Counted from the first letter of the stretch, positions 1 through 5,710 are shown. The stretch is DNA of 5,710 nt from 66-474 sp035717365 (GCA_035717365.1 DASTIS010000087.1:1-5710); one strand, 5' to 3'. A program made the numbers and translations. The notes: generated from the sequence alone by a model not told the origin.

Positions 1-1
1 C

Positions 2-838
2 AAGCAGCGCAGTTACGCCGATGATGTGTTGCGTGGGGTCGAACGGCTGCGTCCGCATTTCGATGTGGTGCAGTACGGAACGCTGGATTATGCGCCGGAC
101 AGTTATCCGCAGTTCGCGCTGAAAACGCGCGCATGGGACGATGCGCAGCCGATCATGCTGGTGACGGGCGGCGTGCACGGCTACGAGACCAGCGGCGTGC
201 ATGGCGCGCTGCGTTTCGCCGAACGGCATGCCTCCGACTATGTGGGCGGCGCCAACCTCGTGATCGTGCCGTGTGTCAGCCCTTGGGGTTACGAACGCAT
301 CCATCGCTGGAATCCGTACGCGCTCGATCCGAACCGGAATTTCGTCGCCGACAGCCCGGCGCCTGAATCCGCCGCGCTGATCGAGTTCGTGACGCCGTTC
401 CGCGATCGTGTGCTGATGCACATCGACCTGCACGAAACCACCGACACCGACGAGTCGGAGTTTCGTCCGGCACTGGCCGCGCGCGATGGCAAGCCGTTCG
501 AGCCGGGAACCATCCCGGACGGTTTTTATCTTTGCGCCGACAGTGCCAACCCGCAGCCGGAATTCCAGCAGGCGGTGATCGCGGCCGTGGCCAAGGTGAC
601 CCACATCGCCCCGGCCGATCCCGACGGCACGATCATCGGTTCGCCGGTGGTGGCGCCCGGCGTGATCGAGTATCCGCTGGTCGAATGGAGGCTGTGTGCC
701 GGCATCACCGCCGCGCGTTATCGCACCACCACCGAGGTGTATCCCGACAGCCCGCGCGCCTCGCCCGAACAATGCAATGCCGCGCAAGCCGCGGCCGCGT
801 GTGCGGCCATCGATTTCGCGCTGGCGCATCGGGTTTGA
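2..838 (+). CDS. M14-family zinc metallocarboxypeptidase-like protein (5' end outside the window)
   Basis: The reading frame is open back to base 2 and continues upstream in phase (KQRSYADDVLRGVERL), so the true start lies left of the window; the GTG at 26 is an internal valine codon. Counting from that GTG as residue 1, M14 zinc-site motifs appear in order: H51-x-x-E54 within GGVHGYETSG, N103-R104 in NRNF (matching the Asn-Arg pair that binds the substrate carboxylate), H136 in HIDLHET as third zinc ligand, and E237 in TTTEVYP in the place of the catalytic glutamate. All key residues are present, so an active zinc hydrolase that removes a C-terminal residue, or a related amidohydrolase, is likely. 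The HETTDTDESEF stretch resembles the REP34-like M14 branch as I remember it, but the substrate is unknown. Because the N-terminus is missing, export cannot be judged. It ends with TGA, 92 bases before the convergent S10 gene. Confidence 0.88.
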   Translation, partial: KQRSYADDVLRGVERLRPHFDVVQYGTLDYAPDSYPQFALKTRAWDDAQPIMLVTGGVHGYETSGVHGALRFAERHASDYVGGANLVIVPCVSPWGYERIHRWNPYALDPNRNFVADSPAPESAALIEFVTPFRDRVLMHIDLHETTDTDESEFRPALAARDGKPFEPGTIPDGFYLCADSANPQPEFQQAVIAAVAKVTHIAPADPDGTIIGSPVVAPGVIEYPLVEWRLCAGITAARYRTTTEVYPDSPRASPEQCNAAQAAAACAAIDFALAHRV

Positions 839-887
839 GCGTCTTGCTCGTCGCGGGCTGCTGATACCGGACGGCGTCGATCAAGCA

Positions 888-907
888 AGAGGCCCCGAAG
901 GGCCTCT
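888..907 (-). terminator. Hairpin terminator for the S10 peptidase gene
   Basis: A perfect 8-bp stem (AGAGGCCC paired with GGGCCTCT) encloses a 4-base loop. Read on the minus strand the loop is TTCG closed by C-G, the unusually stable cUUCGg tetraloop. The hairpin begins 23 bases after the TAG of the minus-strand gene. The run after it on the minus strand (TGCTTGATC) is only moderately T-rich, so it is not a textbook intrinsic terminator. On the plus strand the trailing bases are CGAAAGC with no T-run, so it probably serves the M14 gene less well, though the stem could still block 3' exonucleases for both transcripts. Confidence 0.72.
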
Positions 908-930
908 CGAAAGCATGCCGGATACGCAAT

Positions 931-2514
931 CTAGTGCTTGTAGTTTGATTCGATGAACGCCGCCGCGGCAGCGTGCAGGCCGTCGTGGGACTTCGGATTC
1001 AGGTACACCATGTGTCCCGACGGGAAGAACTTGTAGCTGATGTTCTGCTGCAGGTCGGCCGGGATCGGCAACTGGTGCATTTCGTATTCGGCCGAGTAGA
1101 ACGGCGTGCCGAGATCGAAATAGCCGCCCATCAGGAGGATGTGCAGGGCGGGGTCGTGCTTCATCGCCGAGGCCAGGTCCGGCATCACGTTCGGCGTCAA
1201 AGGCAGCGGGAAGGGTGCGCCGGGTGGCTGGTGCTTGAAATCCCATTCCTTGAACACGTTGATCTGCGGCTTGTAGGTCATGTGCTGGCCGAAGTCCAGC
1301 GTATTACGGACGTAATCGTTGAACTCGGCAACCGTCGGCGCGTCGATCGCGGAGTCCATCGGATCGTAATCCGCCGATTCGGCCAGCGGGTCGAGGGCGG
1401 GACCGCTGTAACGCGAATCCAGACGCCCGGTCACCATGTCGTTGGCACCGAGCAGTTCGTGCGCGAACTGGCCGCCGGAAACACGCAGATTGGCCTTGAC
1501 GATGTAGGCGGTCGGCAGGCCCGTGTACTGGTGGATTTGTTCTGCAATCTTCTGGCGGGTGGCAGGATCAAGCAGGGAGCCCTGCATCAACGCGTGCAAG
1601 TAGTCGGTGGTTGCGAAGTGCTCGACCTGTTCCAGGAACGCCTGCAGGTCGGCAGGTTGCTGCGGCAGCTTGTGGTGATACCACGCGGTGGCCGCGTAAC
1701 TGGGCAGGCCCAGCGCATAGGAAATGTTGTTGGTGCCCGGGCTGACCTGCGGAAAGTCGACCCCGATGCCGTAACTGAGAACCGCGGACAGCAACATGAC
1801 GCCGTTCAGCCCCACGCTGTCGTCGTTTTCGAGGATGTTCGCCAGCATCGCCGAGCGGGTCGTGCCATAGCTTTCGCCGAACAGGAACTTGGGCGAACCC
1901 CAGCGACTGTTGAGGGTGAGATAACGCGTGATGAACTGCGCGAAGGCGTGCGCGTCTTCATCGAAACCGTACACGTCCTTGCCTGTACCCGCGCCGCCGT
2001 CGTCCTTGCCGATCACCCGACCGAAGCCCGTGCCGGGCGCATCGACGAAGACCAGGTCGCTGGCGTCGAGCAGGCTGTTGTCGTTGTTGACCAGTTGGTA
2101 CGGTGCCGGTGGCGTCAGGGCGCCGCTGCCAACCACCACCCGCTTCGGCCCGAACGCGAGCATGTGCAGCCAGATCGTGGAAGAGCCGGGGCCGCCGTTG
2201 TACAGGAACGTGATCGGCCGCGTCGCGGGATTCTTCACGCCGCTCTTGACGTAGGCGACGTAGGACATGCTGGCGACGGGTTTTTCGTCCTTGTTCTTGA
2301 GGATCAGCACACCGGCAGTAGCCGTGTAGTTGATGGTCCTGCCGGACACCGTGACGCGGCCGTGGGTCACGGCACTCTGGTCCGTGGGCGGCGCGACATG
2401 CGTCGCCGCGGCGGTTGCATCGCCGCCCTTTTTCCCGTGCGCGTCGCGGGCCTGCGCGATGCCCACCGTCCCGAGAACCAGCAACGCGGATACAAGAATC
2501 ATGATTCTTTTCAC
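931..2514 (-). CDS. Secreted S10-family serine carboxypeptidase-like protein
   Basis: This complete 527-residue protein should act outside the cytoplasm as a serine exopeptidase releasing C-terminal residues. An N-terminal signal peptide is clear: K2-R3, a hydrophobic core at about 5-19, and a likely cleavage after AQA at residue 22. The mature part carries the S10 landmarks in order: N106-G-G-P-G-S-S112 (oxyanion-hole loop), G213-E-S215-Y-G217 with nucleophile S215, D467 in GGYFDLGTP, and H501 in PSGHMVYL. The whole Ser-Asp-His triad is therefore intact and the length fits bacterial S10 homologues (COG2939 type). A low-complexity, charged and Ala/Thr-rich stretch (about 23-50) follows the signal peptide. 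The start is GTG at 2514-2512, chosen because AGAGGGG lies 7 bases upstream; the ATG four codons later would sit too far from it. It is monocistronic: its own spacer upstream and terminator downstream. Substrate specificity cannot be read from sequence. Confidence 0.93.
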   Translation of the reverse strand: MKRIMILVSALLVLGTVGIAQARDAHGKKGGDATAAATHVAPPTDQSAVTHGRVTVSGRTINYTATAGVLILKNKDEKPVASMSYVAYVKSGVKNPATRPITFLYNGGPGSSTIWLHMLAFGPKRVVVGSGALTPPAPYQLVNNDNSLLDASDLVFVDAPGTGFGRVIGKDDGGAGTGKDVYGFDEDAHAFAQFITRYLTLNSRWGSPKFLFGESYGTTRSAMLANILENDDSVGLNGVMLLSAVLSYGIGVDFPQVSPGTNNISYALGLPSYAATAWYHHKLPQQPADLQAFLEQVEHFATTDYLHALMQGSLLDPATRQKIAEQIHQYTGLPTAYIVKANLRVSGGQFAHELLGANDMVTGRLDSRYSGPALDPLAESADYDPMDSAIDAPTVAEFNDYVRNTLDFGQHMTYKPQINVFKEWDFKHQPPGAPFPLPLTPNVMPDLASAMKHDPALHILLMGGYFDLGTPFYSAEYEMHQLPIPADLQQNISYKFFPSGHMVYLNPKSHDGLHAAAAAFIESNYKH

Positions 2515-2529
2515 AGGAGTTCCCCTCTT
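2515..2529 (-). promoter_or_regulatory. Ribosome binding site deciding the GTG start of the S10 gene
   Basis: On the minus strand AAGAGGGGA (2529-2521) is followed by ACTCCT and then GTG. The purine core GAGGGG ends 7 bases before the GTG, ideal spacing, whereas the in-frame ATG at 2502-2500 would be 19 bases away. This supports the GTG as the initiation codon and gives a signal peptide with the usual positively charged start (MKR). Confidence 0.7.
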
Positions 2530-2578
2530 GGCCGGCTGATTCTTATTGGAGTTGCCGCGTTCCCGGGTTTGTCGGCTG

Positions 2579-2601
2579 GCGAAGGCGAACGACGCTTTCG
2601 C
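2579..2601 (+). repeat. 9-bp inverted repeat (hairpin)
   Basis: GCGAAGGCG (2579-2587) and CGCTTTCGC (2593-2601) flank the 5-base loop AACGA. In plus-strand RNA all nine positions pair, with one G-U at 2584/2596; in minus-strand RNA that position is an A-C mismatch, so the structure is slightly better on the plus strand. No T-run follows on either strand, which argues against a simple intrinsic terminator. It lies about 65 bases upstream of the S10 start codon. Confidence 0.5.
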
Positions 2602-2626
2602 AGGGCCCCTGGTCCGGGATGGACGG

Positions 2627-2709
2627 CGACAAGCATGGGCCGTTCACCGGCACGGCAAATGTGCCATTGGTCAGGCTGTCTTCCGCGATGGTGTCGGCCA
2701 TGCTGGTCG
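2627..2709. repeat. Long imperfect nested inverted repeat
   Basis: The outer arms are CGAC (2627-2630) pairing with GTCG (2706-2709), then after one mismatch AGCATGGGCCG (2632-2642) pairing with CGGCCATGCT (2695-2704) with a single bulged G. This gives 14 base pairs in all. Inside, CACC (2645-2648) can pair with GGTG (2690-2693), and GGCAC (2649-2653) with GTGCC (2661-2665) around a 7-base loop. The whole could fold as a long stem with an inner hairpin and a 24-base unpaired side (2666-2689). It is intergenic, lacks a T-run on either side, and could be a structured 3' end, a leader element, or a protein-binding palindrome. Function is unknown. Confidence 0.45.
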
Positions 2710-2793
2710 AACGGAGGCAACGGGATGCGCGGAATCCTTCGCCACGGGCGGGCAGCACCGGGCGGACTGCAAGCATGCGGTGCAAGACAGGCC

Positions 2794-3453
2794 TTACTCG
2801 TGCCCGTCGCTTCCTGACGGCGAGGGCGGCGCACTGGCCGTCATGGTCGTCAGCCAATGCTGCACCTGCACGGCGAATTGCCGACCGGCCTCGCCGAGTG
2901 CCTGGGCGCCACCTTGTGCGTCCGGGGTGGACGCGGCGACCTCGATGTGAAAGCGCTTTTGGGCGACGACACGGTCGCCGTGATGGTCGATCAGCGTCGC
3001 GGTGGCGTCGAGGACGCCGACGCTGCGATCGGGTTGCTGAAACCTCTGGCTGAAATCGTCCAGCCGAAGCTGCAGGCTGGCGTCGGCGCGTGCGGGAATG
3101 CCCGGGCCGAGCACCGCACGCCAGCTGCCGCCCGCGGCGATCGCGGCCTGGACGAGAGGTTCCAGCAGCGTTGCCGGCGGCGCGATCCAGTCGGAATGGC
3201 CGTACGCCGACAGCCGGCCGTCGTGTTGATAATCGAGCCGGTAATACATGGCCGTGCCTTCGAGCCACTCAGGCACTCCAATACGCGTGATCTGCAGGAT
3301 CATTTCACCGGGCTTGCTGGCGTCGCGATTTTCCTGGAGCGTCTGGACCGGGTCGCCCAAGACGTAATGCCGCGGATACTCGGCCCGGGTTGCGTGCACG
3401 CAACCGCCGAGCGTCAGCGTGCAGGCGCAGAGGGCCAGCAGGGTCCTAGTCAT
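2794..3453 (-). CDS. ABC-type transport auxiliary lipoprotein (PqiC/YmbA-like)
   Basis: This 219-residue lipoprotein closes the lipid-transport operon. The N-terminus MTRTLLALCACTLTLGGC is a short lipoprotein signal ending in the lipobox L-G-G-C, so Cys18 should be lipidated; the next residue is Val, not Asp, which in the E. coli rule favours sorting to the outer membrane. The body matches the ABC_trans_aux pattern: an early HYVLGDP strand, then LQITRIGVPEWLEGTAMYYR, a W-x-x-P-x-x-L-L-x-P stretch (DWIAPPATLLEPL), LQLRLDDFSQRF, and a C-terminal helix with QHW. In the family, PqiC-type proteins pair with MCE proteins and are thought to form the outer-membrane end of the transport path. I chose ATG at 3453-3451 because AAGGA lies 8 bases upstream and the signal peptide then begins correctly; a GTG nine codons earlier would add a MPATTRTPA extension. 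It overlaps the MCE gene by 8 bases. The last 20 residues are Ser/Pro-rich and probably disordered. Confidence 0.88.
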   Translation of the reverse strand: MTRTLLALCACTLTLGGCVHATRAEYPRHYVLGDPVQTLQENRDASKPGEMILQITRIGVPEWLEGTAMYYRLDYQHDGRLSAYGHSDWIAPPATLLEPLVQAAIAAGGSWRAVLGPGIPARADASLQLRLDDFSQRFQQPDRSVGVLDATATLIDHHGDRVVAQKRFHIEVAASTPDAQGGAQALGEAGRQFAVQVQHWLTTMTASAPPSPSGSDGHE

Positions 3454-4381
3454 GGCCGGGGTCCTTGTTGTCGCGGGCACGGAATCCCGGCTCGCCGGGC
3501 CCGGGCGGAGGCGTCGGCGGGCCGAAGATCAAGCTTTGCGGCTTGGCTTTCAATTCACGAATCAGTTGTTCGAGCAGGCGCGAGGTGCGCGTCAGGCTGC
3601 GGGTGAGCTCGTCGATGTTCGGCGCGGTCTGCGTGTCCAGCTTGCGGCCCAGGTGTTGGATCGTGTCTTCGACTTGCCCGGCTTTTTTGATCGGGCTGCG
3701 CGCCTCCTCGGCGAGCGTGTTGGCCTTGGCCAGCAAGGCGTGGCTCTGGTCGAGGCTTTCCTGCGCGCTTTTCAGCAGTTCCGGCATTTGCCTTGCTGCA
3801 GGCATCAACTGCGTCTCGATCTCGACCAGCTTCGCGGTCGCCGCATCGATCTGCCGGATCGATGCGCTGAGGTGTTCGCGGTTGTCCGCGTCAAGCAGCT
3901 TTTGGGCATTGTCGAGAATGTCGTGGAGCGCCTGCATGTCCTGGCTTGCGGAATCCGCCAGTTGGGCCAGAAGGCCTTTGCGCAACGGAATGTGCGCCGG
4001 GTTGCTGGCGCTGGTCTGGAGCGGCGCCGAGCTGCCCCTGCCGAGCTTGAGTTCCAGCACCTTGCCGCCGGTGATGCCCTGCATCGCCACCACCGCGTAA
4101 GTCGCGTGGGTGATGTAGGTGTCGCGCCGGACATGGAAATCGATGATCACCCGGGCACGATCCTGCGGATCGAATCGCATGCCGGTGACGTGGCCGACCT
4201 CCAGTCCCTTGAATTCGACCGTGGACTGCGGGGCCAGCCCGCTGACCGACTGGTCGGTCACGATCCGGTAGGCCAGCGGTTCGCTCGGACCCGACGACAG
4301 CCAGAAGAACACGAAGATGGCTGCGACCGAAAACACGATCAGGAAGCAGACGGCGATGATGGCGTGTGCGCGGTTTTCCAT
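3446..4381 (-). CDS. MlaD-like MCE-domain protein of a lipid ABC transporter
   Basis: This 311-residue protein has one N-terminal membrane segment (about 8-28, IIAVCFLIVFSVAAIFVFFW) that anchors it in the inner membrane with the rest in the periplasm. One MCE domain follows at about 35-115, with the family pattern VSGLAPQSTVEFKGLEVGHVTGMRFD and a second half ending GITGGKVLELKLG. MCE domains form hexameric rings with a hydrophobic channel for phospholipids. Residues about 135-280 are long, mostly alpha-helical and rich in Leu/Ala/Gln heptad-like spacing, as expected for the helical needle of longer MCE proteins. The tail from about 284 is Pro/Gly-rich (SLIFGPPTPPPGPGEPGF) and then charged. 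Compared with E. coli MlaD (about 180 residues) the helical part is much longer. The ATG lies 2 bases after the ATPase stop with only a weak Shine-Dalgarno, so translation is probably coupled. The exact lipid and the direction of transport cannot be told from sequence. Confidence 0.93.
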   Translation of the reverse strand: MENRAHAIIAVCFLIVFSVAAIFVFFWLSSGPSEPLAYRIVTDQSVSGLAPQSTVEFKGLEVGHVTGMRFDPQDRARVIIDFHVRRDTYITHATYAVVAMQGITGGKVLELKLGRGSSAPLQTSASNPAHIPLRKGLLAQLADSASQDMQALHDILDNAQKLLDADNREHLSASIRQIDAATAKLVEIETQLMPAARQMPELLKSAQESLDQSHALLAKANTLAEEARSPIKKAGQVEDTIQHLGRKLDTQTAPNIDELTRSLTRTSRLLEQLIRELKAKPQSLIFGPPTPPPGPGEPGFRARDNKDPGHD

Positions 4382-4383
4382 GG

Positions 4384-5196
4384 CTATCGGGTCTCGTAGT
4401 GGGACAAGCCACGCAACTGGTTTTCGCCGCGCCGCGAACGGAAGAAATTCCTGATGAAGGGATGGTCGAAACTGGCGACCTCCTGGAGCGTGCCGACCGT
4501 GACCAATTTGCCGTCATCGAGCACGGCGACGCGATCGCTGAGGGTCGCCATGCTGTACAGGTCGTGGGTGACCATCATCACGGTCAGGTTCAGCTCCTTG
4601 TGCAACTCGCCGAGCATCGCGTCGAACTCCGACGACGAGGCCGGGTCCAGTCCGGTGGTGGGTTCGTCCAGAAACAGCAATTCGGCTTCGAGCATGAGCG
4701 CGCGTGCCAGCGCCGCTCGTTTCAACATGCCGCCCGACAGTTCCGAAGGAAGTTTCCAGGCGTCGTCGGGTTTGAGGCCGACCATGTGCAATTTCACGGC
4801 GACGCTGTCGCGGACCATGTCTTCGTCGACCGGCCAGCCTTCCTTGCGCAGTTCACGCATCGGGAAGGCGATGTTGTCGAATACGTTGAACGCGCTGAAC
4901 AGCGCGCCCCGCTGGAACAGGACTCCCCAGTGGTGGCGCAACGATCGCGCGGCTTCGCCATCGAGTTCGTTGATCGTCCGGCCGAGGACCTGGATCGATC
5001 CCGCGTCGGGCTTCACCAGGCCGATCACCTGATGGAGCAGTGTGGTTTTCCCCGCGCCGGAGCCACCGATGATCGACAGGAATTCGCCGCGCTCGACGTC
5101 GAGCGCAATGCCCTTGTGCACCGCCTGGCCACGGTAGCGCTTGTGCAGGTTGTCGATCCTGATGACCGGCTCCGCGATGGCCGCGTGCGGGGACAT
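4384..5196 (-). CDS. MlaF-like ATP-binding subunit of a lipid ABC transporter
   Basis: This 270-residue cytoplasmic ATPase powers the neighbouring permease. All ABC motifs are intact: Walker A GGSGAGKT (44-51), Q-loop Q95 in LFQRGALF, signature LSGGM (153-157), Walker B LLFLDEP with D177 and E178, D-loop TGLDP, and switch histidine H211 in VTHDL. The methionine after LSGG in the signature and the LFQ-x-GALF sequence around the Q-loop are typical of the MlaF/Ttg2A/Mce-associated ATPases, which supports a lipid rather than a small-molecule substrate. A C-terminal extension after DHPFIRNFF (residues 244-252) is short and basic. The ATG follows the permease TGA by 3 bases (TGA-ACC-ATG, same reading frame) with no clear Shine-Dalgarno, so it probably depends on ribosomes finishing the permease. 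No MlaB-like STAS partner gene is adjacent downstream. Confidence 0.95.
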   Translation of the reverse strand: MSPHAAIAEPVIRIDNLHKRYRGQAVHKGIALDVERGEFLSIIGGSGAGKTTLLHQVIGLVKPDAGSIQVLGRTINELDGEAARSLRHHWGVLFQRGALFSAFNVFDNIAFPMRELRKEGWPVDEDMVRDSVAVKLHMVGLKPDDAWKLPSELSGGMLKRAALARALMLEAELLFLDEPTTGLDPASSSEFDAMLGELHKELNLTVMMVTHDLYSMATLSDRVAVLDDGKLVTVGTLQEVASFDHPFIRNFFRSRRGENQLRGLSHYETR

Positions 5197-5199
5197 GGT

Positions 5200-5710
5200 T
5201 CAGAACAGCCCGACGTTGGTCAGCGCCGCACCCAGGGAGGCGTCGATCAGCAGGACAAGCGTCAGGCTCGTCACCACCGACAGGGTGGTATTGCGGCTCA
5301 GGCTCTCGGTGTCCGGGGATGCGCTCATTCCGAAATAACAGCCGACCAGCGCGATGACCGCGCCGAACAGCGCGCCCTTGCCGAGGCCTATCCAGAAGTT
5401 GACGATCTGCACCTGTTGCACGAATTGTTCGAGGAACAACCGGTAGTTGATCCCGAGCGCCGCCGGTGCGGCCAGTGCGCTGCCCAACAACGTCGCCATG
5501 TCGGTCCACACCACCAGCAGCAACATGCTGACCGCGGCGCCGACGACGCGTGGCAACGCGAGCCGCAAACTGGGCGAGGAGCCGAACGCCCGCAGCGCGT
5601 TGTATTCCTCGGTGATATGCATGGCGCCGATGCTCGCGGTCATCGCCGACCCGGCGCGCCCGGCCATGATCAGTCCGACGACGACGGGACCGAGTTCGCG
5701 TGGGACCGCC
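5200..5710 (-). CDS. MlaE-like permease of a lipid ABC transporter (5' end outside the window)
   Basis: The C-terminal 169 residues of an MlaE-family permease are present; the frame is open to the right edge. The visible part begins AVPRELGPVVVGLIMAGRAGSAM, which matches the conserved MlaE region containing RELGPV and AGR-x-G-x-A, followed by the E-x-x-A-L-R stretch (EEYNALRAFGSSP) that lies at the coupling interface with the ATPase. Hydrophobic segments follow at roughly VVGAAVSMLLLVVW, GKGALFGAVIALVGCYFG and VVTSLTLVLLIDASLGAAL, consistent with the final membrane helices; NTTLSVVTS matches the conserved ATT-x-x-VV-x-S motif. It works in the inner membrane, passing lipid to or from the MCE ring. 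The methionine at 5667 is internal, not a start. Whether it carries an N-terminal STAS domain, as some relatives do, cannot be seen because the front of the gene and the operon promoter lie beyond base 5710. Confidence 0.93.
   Translation of the reverse strand, partial: AVPRELGPVVVGLIMAGRAGSAMTASIGAMHITEEYNALRAFGSSPSLRLALPRVVGAAVSMLLLVVWTDMATLLGSALAAPAALGINYRLFLEQFVQQVQIVNFWIGLGKGALFGAVIALVGCYFGMSASPDTESLSRNTTLSVVTSLTLVLLIDASLGAALTNVGLF

Larger units (their letters stand above)
2515..2793. other. 279-base spacer between the transport operon and the S10 gene
   Basis: No recognisable protein is encoded here on either strand. It must hold the 3' end of the lipid-transport transcript and the promoter of the S10 gene, both read on the minus strand. 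It contains two inverted repeats (2579-2601 and 2627-2709, listed separately). The only promoter-like element I can point to is AATAAG on the minus strand (2547-2542), 27 bases upstream of the GTG, matching four of six positions of the sigma-70 -10 box; no good -35 box lies at the right distance, so this is weak. No stem followed by a T-run was found after the lipoprotein stop, so how the operon transcript ends is unclear; Rho-dependent ending or readthrough into the S10 gene is possible. Confidence 0.5.

Noticed and set aside
26..28. GTG as the start of the M14 gene
   Set aside because: The frame stays open upstream to the window edge with protein-like sequence, and no Shine-Dalgarno is visible before the GTG.
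2542..2547. Sigma-70 -10 box (AATAAG, minus strand) for the S10 gene
   Set aside because: Four of six positions match but no credible -35 element lies 16-18 bases upstream; too weak to list as a promoter.
2543..2701. A 52-residue minus-strand ORF (MADTIAEDSLTNG...) in the spacer
   Set aside because: No Shine-Dalgarno precedes its ATG (the upstream bases read CCTCC, the wrong strand sense), it has no recognisable similarity, and its span is largely taken by the two inverted repeats.
2755..2783. GCACCG/CGGTGC inverted repeat just after the lipoprotein stop as an operon terminator
   Set aside because: Only 6 bp around a 17-base loop and no T-run follows on the minus strand.
973..2817. A 614-codon open frame on the plus strand opposite the S10 gene
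   Set aside because: It is antisense to a gene with an intact catalytic triad and signal peptide. Its product is rich in Arg, Val, Gly and His with no recognisable domain, as expected of a shadow frame in GC-rich DNA.
3454..3480. Upstream GTG start for the lipoprotein
   Set aside because: It would place nine extra residues before a well-formed lipoprotein signal peptide; the ATG at 3453 has AAGGA at 8 bases.
3419..4399. A 326-codon plus-strand frame opposite the MCE gene
   Set aside because: Antisense shadow of a clear MCE-domain protein; composition is Arg/Leu/Gln-rich without motifs and it spans gene boundaries of the real operon.
5665..5667. ATG as start of the permease
   Set aside because: The conserved MlaE segment RELGPVVVGLI lies immediately before it in frame, so the gene continues past the right edge.

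Overview
This is a GC-rich stretch of ordinary bacterial chromosome. Gene content (a diderm lipid-transport operon with an outer-membrane-type lipoprotein, plus a secreted S10 peptidase) points to a Gram-negative proteobacterium. My best guess is a gammaproteobacterium of the Xanthomonadales/Rhodanobacteraceae type, but that rests on general resemblance and GC content, not on a marker gene. I see no mobile element, CRISPR array, tRNA or rRNA.

Layout: (1) Bases 2-838, plus strand: the 3' part of an M14-family zinc carboxypeptidase-like gene, cut by the left edge. (2) Bases 839-930: a short convergent spacer with a strong hairpin terminator (888-907) serving mainly the minus-strand gene. (3) Bases 931-2514, minus strand: a complete S10 serine carboxypeptidase-like protein with a signal peptide, starting at GTG behind a good Shine-Dalgarno. 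(4) Bases 2515-2793: a 279-base spacer with no convincing gene but two inverted repeats, one a nested, long imperfect structure. (5) Bases 2794-5710, minus strand: a tightly packed four-gene MCE/Mla-type lipid ABC transporter operon, read right to left: permease (cut by the right edge), ATPase, membrane-anchored MCE (MlaD-like) protein, and an ABC-transport auxiliary lipoprotein of the PqiC/YmbA type.

The four minus-strand transport genes are 3 nt apart, 2 nt apart, or overlap by 8 nt, so they are almost certainly cotranscribed and translationally coupled. By family knowledge, the permease and ATPase form the inner-membrane engine, the MCE protein forms the periplasmic lipid-binding ring or channel, and the lipoprotein probably provides the outer-membrane end. 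No MlaC-like periplasmic carrier or separate MlaB-like STAS gene follows in this window, so the layout is closer to a hybrid of Mla (single MCE domain, own ATPase) and Pqi (auxiliary lipoprotein). The two peptidase genes are convergent and unrelated in fold, and I see no direct functional link to the transporter.

I did not find a clearly new system. The least explained signal is the nested inverted repeat in the 2515-2793 spacer.
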